Source of the DNA: Thermotoga sp. Mc24
GTDB lineage: Bacteria; Thermotogota; Thermotogae; Thermotogales; Thermotogaceae
DNA: 64,000 nucleotides
Direction: 5' to 3'
Assembly (NCBI RefSeq): GCF_000784835.1
Contig: NZ_JSFH01000011.1
Location: 85,174 to 149,173 of the forward strand
A program made the translations under genes and the position numbers. Positions 36,999 through 46,168 of the stretch are shown piece after piece; position 1 is the first letter of the stretch, and every line of letters begins with the position of its first letter. Below the pieces are notes generated by a model, which was not told the DNA's origin, ran no database searches, and was given only the letters and a program-made list of their open reading frames with translations.

Positions 36999-37395
36999 TC
37001 TCTTTCCCCTCCAGTGAACCTATCTGAGTGGTTGTCTTTATGCCACCCCTTATGTTGTAGATCACTGTAACTCTGATTCGGTCGGTTTTGAGAAGATTCT
37101 TCAAATCTTCGTAGATTCTCTTCGTCGCTTCTTCCTGGTATATACCAACGTTTCTGAAGCTGACGAAGTAGTACTTCAACGATTTGAGTTCGACGATTTT
37201 CCCGCCGTCCGGGTAGTACTCTATGATCACTCTTCCGATGTCTGGAAGACCGGAGAAGGGACAGACTGCGGAGAACTCGTCGGTCTCTATCTTTATGTAC
37301 TCGTCTTTCCCATCGAAATCGATCGCCTCGAGAAAATCCGTCCTTATCGCGTCGTGTCCTTTGAAGTCGAAGATCCTTCCCTCTGCCTTCGGCAT
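36982..37395 (-). CDS. queF: NADPH-dependent 7-cyano-7-deazaguanine reductase
   Basis: The 137-residue single-domain QueF reduces preQ0 to preQ1 in the queuosine pathway. The catalytic Cys is C45 in [10 protein letters not shown] with D52 nearby, and the [11 protein letters not shown] segment has the substrate-binding Glu-Ser region (VELKSLK). The ATG at 37395 follows GGAGGAG, 4 bp after the thiDN stop. Confidence 0.96.
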   Translation of the reverse strand: MPKAEGRIFDFKGHDAIRTDFLEAIDFDGKDEYIKIETDEFSAVCPFSGLPDIGRVIIEYYPDGGKIVELKSLKYYFVSFRNVGIYQEEATKRIYEDLKNLLKTDRIRVTVIYNIRGGIKTTTQIGSLEGKESGKVE

Positions 37396-37399
37396 AGGA

Positions 37400-38596
37400 T
37401 CACTCCTCCACCATGAGTTTTATTTTCTCAAGAACCTCTTCGGGATTTCTTCCGAACACCCTTATCATCGCTTCTTTTCCCCACCAACCTTCATCATATA
37501 TCACATCTGGAGGTGATTTCAACTCCGCTATCGCCTGCTCGATCATCCACACCATAGACTGCCCCTCTTTCTCCTGAATCTCCTTCGGTTCTTTTGACCG
37601 GTCGTAGTGGAAAACCTTCAATCCCCGCTTCTTCGCTCTCTCAACGTACTCTTTCTCATATCGAACGTTCACCACGCACCTCATGTGAGGATGATACCTC
37701 ATCATCGTGACAACCATACGTGTCGTGTGGGATCTATCCTTGAAAGAAGCACAGGACACCACCACCGCTTTTCCTTCTTTGAGTCTTATCCTTCCGGGAA
37801 ACTTTCCCACCTCGAATTCGTTCTTCGCCCACGGGAGAGCATAGGAAACGTTCTGTCCCACCTCCGGCACCGTGAGATGGCCGATCTCGAGGAACTCCGG
37901 AAGAATCTCGTCGAGTGTGCTCAGGGTGTCGTACCTGTACCAGTCCCGAAGGAGTTTTTCCGTCTCCACCACACCCGAGGATCTTTCAAGAATTTTTTTC
38001 AAAAGCTCCATGGCGGATCTGATGGCCTCTTCCACCGGGTAGTTCATCGCTAAAAACCCTGAAACGGCACTGGAAAAGGCACAACCTGTTCCATGGAACT
38101 CTCCAGGAACCCTGGGAACTTCAAAAACGAAATCCTTGTACCTCACCTTCACCGTGTCACCTTTTTCGTGCCCGCCGGTGACGATGAAGTTATTGTATTC
38201 ACCGAGTTTTTTCGCCTCTTCACTGTTCAGGATCACATAATCAGCGTATCCCACGAATTTCTTCACTTCCTCCGGATCCTGAAACCTGAAACCTGAAGAC
38301 GATTCGAGAACCACGTTCCAGACGATCGTTGAATCCGGGAACATTTCCCTCAGTTTTTTCACCGTCTCCGGTGCAGAGAGTCCTACCTTTATCACCTGCG
38401 GGGGTGTCAGGACTTCTATCTCTCTTCTCATTTCTTCCCAGTCTCTGAAGTTCACTGAAAACACCCTGTTTTCATTCTGCACGGTCAGAGCAGAGATCAC
38501 CGCGTGAGTTTTCACACCGAGAGCCGAGAGGATCTTCACATCCTGAATTATCCCCGCACCTCCAGAAGGATCAAAGCCCGCAACTACAAGAACCAT
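37400..38596 (-). CDS. thiD: Bifunctional HMP(-P) kinase ThiD / thiamine-phosphate synthase ThiN
   Basis: The 398-residue fusion has an N-terminal ribokinase-fold ThiD (about 1-225; [14 protein letters not shown] and [15 protein letters not shown]) that phosphorylates hydroxymethylpyrimidine phosphate. The C-terminal ThiN domain (about 235-398) contains [13 protein letters not shown] and can join HMP-PP and thiazole phosphate, so a separate ThiE is not needed. The ATG shares one base with the stop of the upstream TIM-barrel gene (TGATG). Confidence 0.95.
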   Translation of the reverse strand: MVLVVAGFDPSGGAGIIQDVKILSALGVKTHAVISALTVQNENRVFSVNFRDWEEMRREIEVLTPPQVIKVGLSAPETVKKLREMFPDSTIVWNVVLESSSGFRFQDPEEVKKFVGYADYVILNSEEAKKLGEYNNFIVTGGHEKGDTVKVRYKDFVFEVPRVPGEFHGTGCAFSSAVSGFLAMNYPVEEAIRSAMELLKKILERSSGVVETEKLLRDWYRYDTLSTLDEILPEFLEIGHLTVPEVGQNVSYALPWAKNEFEVGKFPGRIRLKEGKAVVVSCASFKDRSHTTRMVVTMMRYHPHMRCVVNVRYEKEYVERAKKRGLKVFHYDRSKEPKEIQEKEGQSMVWMIEQAIAELKSPPDVIYDEGWWGKEAMIRVFGRNPEEVLEKIKLMVEE

Positions 38597-39342
38597 CAGA
38601 GATCCCTCCAGCATTCGAAGAGTTTTTCCAGACCTTCTTCGCATTCCGGTGTTGGTTCCAGAACGAAATCCACGTCGAAACCCTTTATGAACTCCAGCAC
38701 TTCAAAAAATTCTTTCGACTCACCCCAGGGAGCGTGGTGACACCTTCTGTAGGTTTCGAGATCCGCGTAGTAAATGTGGAATTCTTCTACAAAATCAGTG
38801 AGTCTTTCTATGAATTCGACGGGAGAAAAGCCGTAGATTTCGGCATCCAGAAGGAGGTGGCCGATGTCAACACACATCTTACATCCCGTGTTTTCAAGAA
38901 AGACTCTGTAGTCTTCAGCGGAGTGAAAATGATCGTTTCCATAAACGTTCTCCACTCGAACGTTGATGACGCCTGCGAGTTCAGAAAACTCTCTCTCTAC
39001 TTCTCTGTAGATGGAAAGCCAGTTTTCTTTCTGAAGGGTGTTCGGGAAGTGAGCTATCATGTATTCTGCACCAATCTTCCTGGCAAACTCAGCACATTTT
39101 CTGTTCACAGAAAAGGTGTCTTCTCTTTTTTCCTCGTTCAGAGAGGTCGGATTCGGGTGGTGGTATCTGTACCTGTAGATGAAGGGAGCGTGAATTCCAA
39201 AATTTTTGTCGCGAAAAAAGTGGAGGACCCTCTCGAGGTCTTCCACTTTGAAAAAGCCCAGTTCGTAAAGTTCCGCTTCTGGGAGTGTTTCAAGCAGATC
39301 GGGATCACTTCTTATGATGCTCGTGGATACACCCTTTCTCAA
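38596..39342 (-). CDS. TIM-barrel sugar-phosphate isomerase/epimerase-like protein
   Basis: The 248-residue xylose-isomerase-like barrel has probable metal-binding residues in [24 protein letters not shown] and a late VLEPTPE. Its enzyme activity is unknown. The start is a TTG at 39342 that overlaps the thiC stop and follows GGAGGAGTTCTC. Its stop shares a base with the thiDN start. Its fixed place inside a thiamine operon suggests a role in thiamine or precursor metabolism, but this is inference. Confidence 0.85.
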   Translation of the reverse strand: MRKGVSTSIIRSDPDLLETLPEAELYELGFFKVEDLERVLHFFRDKNFGIHAPFIYRYRYHHPNPTSLNEEKREDTFSVNRKCAEFARKIGAEYMIAHFPNTLQKENWLSIYREVEREFSELAGVINVRVENVYGNDHFHSAEDYRVFLENTGCKMCVDIGHLLLDAEIYGFSPVEFIERLTDFVEEFHIYYADLETYRRCHHAPWGESKEFFEVLEFIKGFDVDFVLEPTPECEEGLEKLFECWRDL

Positions 39343-40613
39343 GAGAACTCCTCCGCTATCTTTATCGCGCAGAACGGTCCACACATGGAACAACCCTTGT
39401 CGGGATACGGTCTTTCTTCGTACTTCCTTTTCGCGATGTCCTTTCCCAGCGAAAGGCTGAACATCGTCTCCCAGTCAAAATTCTTTCTTGCGAGGGCCAT
39501 CTTTTTCTCGAGTTCCCAGGCTTTTTTGTTTCCGCGCGCCACATCCGCAACCACAGCCGCTATCTTAGAGGCTATCACACCTTCTCTCACATCTTCAACA
39601 TCCGGAAGTGAGATGTGTTCTGAAGGGGTCACGTAACAAAGAAAGTCAGCTCCGTAGTAACCCGCCAGCGCACCACCTATCGCGCAGGCTATGTGATCAT
39701 ATCCCGTGGCTCTATCTGTTGGAAGCGGGCCGAGAAGAAAGATGGGGGCTCCCTTTCCGATCTTTTTCATGAGCCTCACGTTCATCTCCACCTCATTCAG
39801 CGGAACGTGCCCCGGCCCTTCCAGCATCACTTGAACTCCCTTTTCTCTCGCTCTCTCAACGAGTTCCCCCATCACGAATAGCTCCTCGAACTGCTGGGCA
39901 TCACTCGCGTCCACCACAGCTCCGGGTCTCATGCCATCACCAAGACTCAGAGTGATGTCGTAATCTTTTGCGATGTCTAAGAGTTCATCGAAGTGTTCAT
40001 AGAACGGATTTTCCCTGTTGTTTTTTATCATCCATCCTGCAATGATCGCTCCTCCTCTGCTCACGATCTTCAAAACCCGTTTTGAACTTTTTATTCTTTC
40101 AAGCACCTTTCTTGTCACACCAACGTGGATCGTCATGAAGTCTATCCCGTCCTCCGCATGCGCTATGACCATATCGAAAAAGTCCTTCTCTGAAAAATCC
40201 ACCACGTTCTTCTTCATCTGATAGCTCTTCACGGCGGAATCGTATATGGGCACCGAACCAACTGGAACGGGAGACATTTCCACGATGGCCCTTCTGATCT
40301 CCCTCAGGTCCCCCCACGTGGAGAGGACCATGAGGGAGTCAGCACCGTATTCTATCGCTACTCTTGCCTTCTCTTTTTCCTCTTCGAGTGAAGAAAATCC
40401 TTGGGAGGTTCCTATGTTCGCGTTCACCTTTACACTGAAACCTTCTCCAACGATCATTGGCCTTTCTATCCTGTGAAGTCTGTTCTTTGGAAGAACCGCT
40501 CTGCCTTCCGCAAGCTTTTGTCTGACGATCTCGACATCCACACCTTCGTACTCCGCTACCTTCTTCATCTCATCGGAAACAACACCCTTTCTGGCCATTT
40601 CCATTTGGGTCAT
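39339..40613 (-). CDS. thiC: Phosphomethylpyrimidine synthase ThiC
   Basis: The 424-residue radical SAM enzyme converts aminoimidazole ribotide to HMP phosphate. The core [20 protein letters not shown] and DGMRPG motifs are intact. The C-terminal cluster motif reads CSMCGPFC (about C408, C411, C415), which is one residue shorter than the CX2CX4C of the well-studied enzymes. The length is that of the short ThiC group without the N-terminal extension. It follows thi4 by 4 bp. Confidence 0.96.
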   Translation of the reverse strand: MTQMEMARKGVVSDEMKKVAEYEGVDVEIVRQKLAEGRAVLPKNRLHRIERPMIVGEGFSVKVNANIGTSQGFSSLEEEKEKARVAIEYGADSLMVLSTWGDLREIRRAIVEMSPVPVGSVPIYDSAVKSYQMKKNVVDFSEKDFFDMVIAHAEDGIDFMTIHVGVTRKVLERIKSSKRVLKIVSRGGAIIAGWMIKNNRENPFYEHFDELLDIAKDYDITLSLGDGMRPGAVVDASDAQQFEELFVMGELVERAREKGVQVMLEGPGHVPLNEVEMNVRLMKKIGKGAPIFLLGPLPTDRATGYDHIACAIGGALAGYYGADFLCYVTPSEHISLPDVEDVREGVIASKIAAVVADVARGNKKAWELEKKMALARKNFDWETMFSLSLGKDIAKRKYEERPYPDKGCSMCGPFCAIKIAEEFS

Positions 40614-40617
40614 GATC

Positions 40618-41364
40618 TCACCTCAGCCTTTCGCTCACAATTTTCGCCACTTTCTGACCGGACAGAATCATTCCGCCGAAGATGGGGCCCATCCTTGGTC
40701 CACCGTAAACAGCGCAAACTGCCATCCCTGAAACGAGAAGCCCCGGGAAGATCTCACCGGTGTTATCCACCACGAATTTTTCCGCTTCATCGGCATCCAT
40801 AGGAAACTCTGTTTTCATCTCTACGAGACCTCTCTTTGCAAGAAGCGAAACCACGTTCGCGGGATGGCCGGTACCATCCACAACGAAAGAAGCTTTTATC
40901 GTGATGGGATCAACATGAAGCCCCAGCCTCACTGTTGGACCCCAGTTCACCACCACACCACAGACCTTACCGTTTTGAACCGCCACATCTTCAACCGAAA
41001 CGTTGTTGAAGACAATGGCACCTGCCTTCGTTGCTCTGTAGAGAAGTCCCGAAGCAAAATGCACGGAATCCACCACTACGTGGTCTTCTTTCACTTCGTA
41101 TTCGATTTCTACTTCCTTCAGAAAATTCTCGAGTTCTCTCTCCAGCACGATCTCGTTGAACATCATTCCTCCACCCCAGATACCGCCTCCCGGGGTGTTT
41201 CTTTCTTCGAACACAGCCACTTTAAAACCGTTCTTTGCTAGCTCGTACGCTGCCGTGAGACCACTCGGTCCTGCTCCTACGATCGCAACATCCAGTTCCA
41301 GGCTGTTTCTGAGTTTCTCAAAGTACCTTTCAACGATGAGTTTGGAGATCAACACATCTCTCAT
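40618..41364 (-). CDS. thi4: Thiazole synthase Thi4-type (ribose-1,5-bisphosphate-like/NAD-dependent)
   Basis: The 248-residue flavoprotein-like protein has the dinucleotide-binding [14 protein letters not shown] near 30-43 and [17 protein letters not shown]. Thi4 proteins make the thiazole moiety from NAD and glycine. The position of the suicidal Cys of yeast Thi4 appears to be Leu here (about L175 in [14 protein letters not shown]), which fits the sulfide-using group. The ATG at 41364 follows GGAGGTGTGTTT, just after the riboswitch terminator. Confidence 0.92.
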   Translation of the reverse strand: MRDVLISKLIVERYFEKLRNSLELDVAIVGAGPSGLTAAYELAKNGFKVAVFEERNTPGGGIWGGGMMFNEIVLERELENFLKEVEIEYEVKEDHVVVDSVHFASGLLYRATKAGAIVFNNVSVEDVAVQNGKVCGVVVNWGPTVRLGLHVDPITIKASFVVDGTGHPANVVSLLAKRGLVEMKTEFPMDADEAEKFVVDNTGEIFPGLLVSGMAVCAVYGGPRMGPIFGGMILSGQKVAKIVSERLR

Positions 41365-41380
41365 AAACACACCTCCTTAT

Positions 41381-41414
41381 GTAAAAATAAAAACCTCCGC
41401 CGAGCGGAGGTTTT
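41381..41414 (-). terminator. Riboswitch-controlled terminator of the thi operon
   Basis: A 9-bp stem AACCTCCGC/GCGGAGGTT is followed on the minus strand by TTTTTATTTTT. Its CCTCCGC arm can also pair with the GCGGAGG of the riboswitch core, the usual expression-platform switch. Confidence 0.92.
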
Positions 41415-41422
41415 TTATTCCC

Positions 41423-41526
41423 ACCTTCCCCGATCCCTCCGCCGGCATTACCCGGATCAGGTTCTAGGGGTCGAGGACTTCCGTCCTCCTCTCAGCCCCG
41501 GAATAGGAGCTCCCCCTGGGGAAGGT
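41423..41526 (-). promoter_or_regulatory. TPP riboswitch (THI box)
   Basis: The minus strand has the conserved THI-box segments GGGGCTGAGAGG, GACCCCTAGAACCTGATC and GGGTAATGCC, with GCGGAGGGA after them. The closing helix P1 is a perfect 9-bp pair ACCTTCCCC/GGGGAAGGT. With the terminator downstream, TPP should stop transcription of thi4 and the following genes. Confidence 0.96.
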
Positions 41527-41553
41527 TTTCGATATTCATTTCTCTCGACATCT

Positions 41554-41581
41554 ATTTTAAAGGATTTTTTGTGTGATATAA
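41554..41581 (-). promoter_or_regulatory. Possible thi operon promoter
   Basis: On the minus strand TAAAAT (41554-41559) is preceded after 16 bp by TTATAT (41576-41581). The -35 box is poor. The site lies about 28 bp before the THI box and overlaps the encapsulin promoter on the other strand. Confidence 0.45.
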
Positions 41582-41582
41582 T
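41555..41582 (+). promoter_or_regulatory. Encapsulin operon promoter
   Basis: A perfect TATAAT at 41577-41582 has TGA before it, an extended -10. A TTTTAA with a 16-bp spacer may act as a weak -35 box. Confidence 0.6.
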
Positions 41583-41630
41583 TTAAATGGAGGTTTCATT
41601 TTTGAAAGTGTTCAATGGAGGTGAGAGAAA

Positions 41631-42790
<1,160 letters not shown>

Positions 42791-42793
42791 TCT

Positions 42794-42820
42794 GGTCCGC
42801 TCTTCGGAGCGGACCTTTCG
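42794..42820 (+). terminator. Intrinsic terminator of the encapsulin operon
   Basis: A perfect 9-bp stem GGTCCGCTC/GAGCGGACC with a TTCG tetraloop (42794-42815) is followed by TTTCG. It may also serve the convergent gene ending at 42822. Confidence 0.85.
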
Positions 42821-42821
42821 A

Positions 42822-43337
42822 TTAAAGAACGTCCAGTTTTCCCTTCGCCCACGTTCCCACTACTTTCCCCGCAATCGCGACTATTCCTGAGATTCCCTGA
42901 TGTTCTCTGATTTCTCTCAAGAATTTTGGAATGTCATAGGAGTTCCTCACAGAATTTTCGAACAAAGCTATCGCCCTGTTACATATCGATTCCTCTTTTC
43001 CAAGAACGAGAATTCCTTTCTCACCAGCGAATACTCCGGCGACGCACACAGACGGTGTGAGTTCAGGAAAGATCTTAACACTCATGCCTTCAAAGAAATG
43101 AATCACGATCGGCTGTGAGATCTTCAGGAAGAACCTCCCATCTCTTTCCAGAACGAAATCACTCTCTTTTAGAATATCCACAAGGATCGCCCCGTTCTTT
43201 TCGAGGGAATATCCGTTCAATGAAAGTTTTTCCGGAAGAATAGCAGATCTATCCACTAAAAGTGTGTATCCGTTCTTCAATTCCACTCTTTTGAACCTAC
43301 CCAACGCAAGAACAGGAGCTCCTGTAGCAATCCTCAT
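42822..43337 (-). CDS. Uncharacterised protein behind an attenuator-like leader
   Basis: I do not recognise this 171-residue protein. It begins MRIATGAPVLALGRFK, is rich in beta-type hydrophobic patterns, and has no signal peptide or membrane span. Its C-terminal end is Gly/Val-rich. The ATG at 43337 has a strong GGGGAGGTGAG site; an in-frame extension to a GTG at 43457 exists but lacks a ribosome site and runs through the terminator hairpin, so I reject it. It converges on the encapsulin gene, 31 bp away. Expression is probably controlled by the leader at 43354-43507. Confidence 0.8.
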   Translation of the reverse strand: MRIATGAPVLALGRFKRVELKNGYTLLVDRSAILPEKLSLNGYSLEKNGAILVDILKESDFVLERDGRFFLKISQPIVIHFFEGMSVKIFPELTPSVCVAGVFAGEKGILVLGKEESICNRAIALFENSVRNSYDIPKFLREIREHQGISGIVAIAGKVVGTWAKGKLDVL

Positions 43338-43353
43338 CTCCTCACCTCCCCAT

Positions 43354-43386
43354 AAAAGAAAAGGGGCCGACCATTCGGCCGGCCCC
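43354..43386 (-). terminator. Intrinsic terminator in the leader of the unknown gene
   Basis: On the minus strand GGGGCCGGCC pairs with GGTCGGCCCC (10 bp, one G-U) around a GAAT loop and is followed by TTTTCTTTT. It lies 17 bp upstream of the start codon of the gene it precedes, so it would act as an attenuator. Confidence 0.9.
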
Positions 43387-43440
43387 TCGATTTTGGTCTC
43401 ACCGCTCACACGAAAACCCTCGGTCCTTCGAGGGGCCGGC
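43378..43440 (-). promoter_or_regulatory. Antiterminator fold competing with the terminator
   Basis: A perfect 13-bp inverted repeat pairs 43428-43440 with 43378-43390 (GCCGGCCCCTCGA and TCGAGGGGCCGGC). The second arm shares nine bases with the 5' arm of the terminator, so only one fold can form. The first arm can instead form a local 6-bp hairpin CCCTCG/CGAGGG. Confidence 0.7.
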
Positions 43441-43507
43441 TTTTGATCGTAGTGCACATTATCATATCGCTGAGAATTCCCTGCTCAAAGAGTACAAAAC
43501 TACCCAT
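43406..43507 (-). CDS. Putative 33-residue leader peptide
   Basis: ATG at 43507 has a good site GTGAGGTGAG, and the frame of 33 codons ends at TGA 43406-43408. The peptide begins MGSFVLFEQG and ends RPLEGPRVFV. Codons about 23-27 lie in the first arm of the antiterminator repeat, so translation would change the RNA fold. It could also be a small protein in its own right. Confidence 0.5.
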   Translation of the reverse strand: MGSFVLFEQGILSDMIMCTTIKSRPLEGPRVFV

Positions 43508-43549
43508 AGTCTCACCTCACAGAGATACGATACCACCGCACTGTTAAAA

Positions 43550-44554
43550 TCATGTTGCCTCTTTCATTAAATTCATGATATCCCTTTCACTCGCCTCAAA
43601 AACACCTATCGCCCAGTCGGAAACACCACCTATCCATATCACTCTTCTTTCATAGACTACAAGCCCACACCCGAATATCACCCTTATTCTGTCTCCGTAC
43701 TCCTCAATCACACCTTTTGGTGAGAGAACGTAATTCGTGGTGCCGAGGAGTCTTCCCCTGCCATCCACGAGTGCCAGGCCGTTTTTGTAGGTGAGATCTT
43801 TGAGAACAGCGTGCCATCCCACCAGATACCCTTCCTTCACTTTAACCGCGTTCGTTGACCATCCAACTTTAGTTTCCCACTCTTCCGGGAAAAAGACGGG
43901 ATCGAGCGAATACAGATCTATGTAACTTCCTTCGAGCCTTCCTCTCCAGCAGACCTTGGCATCACCAACCGTCAATCTCGTCAGGATAACGTTCGACTCC
44001 ACAAAAGAACTGTCTTTCATGGAAACCGGCACATACTCACCCAGCGTACTCTTTATCGATATGTATCTCTTCTCAATCAGGTTCAGATCCTCGTCGAGAA
44101 CAGCGTACGCAAGAAAATCGGTGTGGGGTTTTCCTTCCTGTGACCAGTCTTTGTATCCTTTTGCTGTGTAGAGAAGCTCGAAACGGGAATTTTTGAAAAA
44201 CACCCTCGGATCTTCGCACCCCAGAAACTCCTGAATATCCCTCGGCCAGAATACGACTTCCATTTCCAGTGGTTTTTTAACTTCTCCACTCAACAGATCG
44301 TCGATGTTCACTGTGAAGTGACCAATAGACGAAACGTACTTGTAGTAATCGAAAATCAAACGAGGGAAAACGTGAAGCGTTTTACCGACGAGAACCGCTC
44401 CAGGATTGAACACAGCCACTGGATTTCTGGGATAGTTTGTGATGACAAAATCTTTGGGGAAAAAGTAAATCACCCGATTGAACACATCGATCGTCTCATC
44501 TTTTCTCAGGGATTTTCTTCGTGCCAGCGCTTTTCCGAGGATCTCTTCCACCAT
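43550..44554 (-). CDS. GH130/DUF377-like glycoside phosphorylase or hydrolase
   Basis: This 334-residue five-bladed beta-propeller-type protein has the family mark GCEDPRVFF near residue 120 and a late WSTNAV...VGWHAV region. GH130 enzymes act on beta-mannosides, many by phosphorolysis. Which sugar is used here is not clear, and some positions differ from the best-known mannoside phosphorylases. Start ATG at 44554; GGGG lies about 10 bp upstream. It lacks a signal peptide. Confidence 0.75.
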   Translation of the reverse strand: MVEEILGKALARRKSLRKDETIDVFNRVIYFFPKDFVITNYPRNPVAVFNPGAVLVGKTLHVFPRLIFDYYKYVSSIGHFTVNIDDLLSGEVKKPLEMEVVFWPRDIQEFLGCEDPRVFFKNSRFELLYTAKGYKDWSQEGKPHTDFLAYAVLDEDLNLIEKRYISIKSTLGEYVPVSMKDSSFVESNVILTRLTVGDAKVCWRGRLEGSYIDLYSLDPVFFPEEWETKVGWSTNAVKVKEGYLVGWHAVLKDLTYKNGLALVDGRGRLLGTTNYVLSPKGVIEEYGDRIRVIFGCGLVVYERRVIWIGGVSDWAIGVFEASERDIMNLMKEAT

Positions 44555-44574
44555 CTCCTATTTCCCCTTTGAAA

Positions 44575-44598
44575 CCTGAAGGGGAGATCCCCTTCAGG
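44575..44598 (-). terminator. Hairpin after the small unknown gene
   Basis: A perfect 11-bp palindromic stem around CCTGAAGGGG...CCCCTTCAGG. The T-rich tail on the minus strand is short (GTTTC), so termination may be partial. Confidence 0.5.
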
Positions 44599-44809
44599 CC
44601 AGCTGGTCCATCATCTTTCCGTAGAGTTCTCCTGCGATTCTCACGAGCTTCACGTTCAAACCCGTTTGCTGATAGAGGGAGAAAAAGAGTATCTGTTCCA
44701 TCTGCTCCTTTGTCATGACAGGAGAACCACCAGCTGTTGAGACAGGGGTGGTGCGCTGCTGGGCATAACTTTGATAAAAGGGGTTGTAGCCGATTCCTTC
44801 CACTCTCAT
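44594..44809 (-). CDS. Small uncharacterised protein, 71 residues
   Basis: This is not a family I recognise. The first 30 residues are Gly/Tyr/Gln/Thr-rich and look disordered, and residues 32-71 (MTKEQMEQILFFSLYQQ onward) look like two amphipathic helices. No signal peptide is visible. The ATG at 44809 follows GGGGTGATACC, so it is probably translated. It lies between the bcp gene and the GH130-like gene on the same strand. Confidence 0.7.
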   Translation of the reverse strand: MRVEGIGYNPFYQSYAQQRTTPVSTAGGSPVMTKEQMEQILFFSLYQQTGLNVKLVRIAGELYGKMMDQLA

Positions 44810-44851
44810 GGTATCACCCCTATTTCCTTATCGGAAAAATCATCGAGATGT

Positions 44852-45325
44852 TTACTTTGAAAGACGTTCGAGCGTTTCTTCTATTTCTTCGTAGGGTGGT
44901 TCCTTTCCTGGATCTTCGGAAACCCAGGAGTAAACTATTGTTCCACTTCCATCTACCACGTAAACAGCCCTCTTCGCAACGGTGTAGCCGGGAATGTTCA
45001 AAAAGTTCTCGTGGACACCACCGTACTGTGAAGCCACTTTCCCACCAAAGTCGGAGAGCAGTTCGAACGTGATGTGGTTTTTCTCAGCGAAGGCCTTGTT
45101 CGCGAACGGACTGTCCACGCTGATTCCAAGAACCACCGCGTTGAGTCTGTTAAACTTGGAGAGAGAATCTCTGAACGTGCAGAGTTCTTTCTCACAAACG
45201 CTCGTGAACGCTCCTGGATAGAAAGCAAGCACGACGTTCTTTCCAGAAAAATCGGAGAGTTTCACCATTTTCAGATTGGTGTTTACCAGCTCAAAATTGA
45301 TCGCCTTATCACCTGACTTCAACAT
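44852..45325 (-). CDS. bcp: Peroxiredoxin Bcp/PrxQ type
   Basis: The 157-residue thiol peroxidase has the PrxQ pair C44 and C49 in AFTSVCEKELCTF. It reduces peroxides in the cytoplasm using a thioredoxin-like donor. ATG at 45325 (MLKSGDKAI) follows GGAGGTGG; a Met three codons earlier lacks spacing. It is divergent from the Mut7-C gene. Confidence 0.95.
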   Translation of the reverse strand: MLKSGDKAINFELVNTNLKMVKLSDFSGKNVVLAFYPGAFTSVCEKELCTFRDSLSKFNRLNAVVLGISVDSPFANKAFAEKNHITFELLSDFGGKVASQYGGVHENFLNIPGYTVAKRAVYVVDGSGTIVYSWVSEDPGKEPPYEEIEETLERLSK

Positions 45326-45388
45326 GAAAACCACCTCCAGTTAGGTTGAACTCACCCAATAGAATTCTACCACGAAAGGGGATCATCT

Positions 45389-46132
45389 ATGAAATACGAA
45401 AAAATAGCCTTCTTCAGGTTTTTCGGTAGATTGAACGATTTTTTCAGAGATGGTGAAAGAATAAAAGTTCATCGCTTTACGGGTTTTCAGACGGTGAAGG
45501 ACAGAATAGAAGCCCTTGGAGTTCCGCATGTGGAAGTGAGCCTCATCACGCTGAACGGAAAACCGGTCGGCTTCGATCATATGGTGGAAGATGGGGAACT
45601 CTTCTTTGTATATCCGGAGTTCCAGAACATAGAAATCCCTGAAGACTGGCTCGTCACCCCCAGATACAGAGGTGAACCCCGCTTCGTGCTCGATATACAC
45701 CTCGGAAAACTGGCACGACTTCTCAGAATGCTGGGTTTTGAATCGATTTTTGGTGAAGAAAGTGACGAAAAACTCTGCGAGATGGCGGTGAAGAAGAAAG
45801 CCATTCTTCTGTCCAGAGACACGGGTCTTCTGAAAAGAAAAGAGATCGTTTTCGGTTACTACGTGAGAAACACGGATCCGAAGAGACAACTGGTGGAGGT
45901 GGTGGAAAGGTACGATCTGAAGAAGTGGATGAAACCCTTCACCCGATGCATCGAATGTGGTGTGGAACTCGAAGAAGTGCAAAAAGAGGCTGTGAAAAAC
46001 AGAGTCCCTCCGAAAGTCTATGAACTCTTCAACGAGTTCGCTCGCTGTCCGGTGTGTGGAAGAATCTATTGGAAAGGGTCACACTACGATCACATGGTGG
46101 AGTTCATGAAATCAAACATAAATATGGTATAA
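45389..46132 (+). CDS. Mut7-C RNase-domain protein with N-terminal ubiquitin-like fold
   Basis: The 247-residue protein has an N-terminal ubiquitin-like Mut7-C part (about 1-90) and a C-terminal Mut7-C PIN-like RNase domain (about 95-247; RFVLDIHLGKLARLLRMLGF, LSRDTGLLKRK). It ends with a zinc ribbon formed by CIECG and CPVCGR. Such proteins are predicted metal-dependent RNases; the target RNA is unknown. The stop codon overlaps the -10 box of the following lipoprotein promoter. Confidence 0.88.
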   Translation: MKYEKIAFFRFFGRLNDFFRDGERIKVHRFTGFQTVKDRIEALGVPHVEVSLITLNGKPVGFDHMVEDGELFFVYPEFQNIEIPEDWLVTPRYRGEPRFVLDIHLGKLARLLRMLGFESIFGEESDEKLCEMAVKKKAILLSRDTGLLKRKEIVFGYYVRNTDPKRQLVEVVERYDLKKWMKPFTRCIECGVELEEVQKEAVKNRVPPKVYELFNEFARCPVCGRIYWKGSHYDHMVEFMKSNINMV

Positions 46133-46133
46133 T
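46123..46133 (+). promoter_or_regulatory. Extended -10 promoter of the lipoprotein gene
   Basis: TATGGTATAAT holds a perfect TATAAT at 46128-46133 with TGG before it. No good -35 box is seen. Confidence 0.6.
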
Positions 46134-46168
46134 TTCAACATACAATTTTTCTGTAAGGGGTGATTAAC

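Noticed and set aside
43338..43457. N-terminal extension of the unknown gene to a GTG at 43457
   Set aside because: It would translate through the terminator stem and lacks a ribosome site, while ATG 43337 has a strong one.
45326..45388. Promoter for the Mut7-C gene from TTGAAC and TAGAAT
   Set aside because: The two boxes are only 8 bp apart, too close for a sigma-70 promoter.
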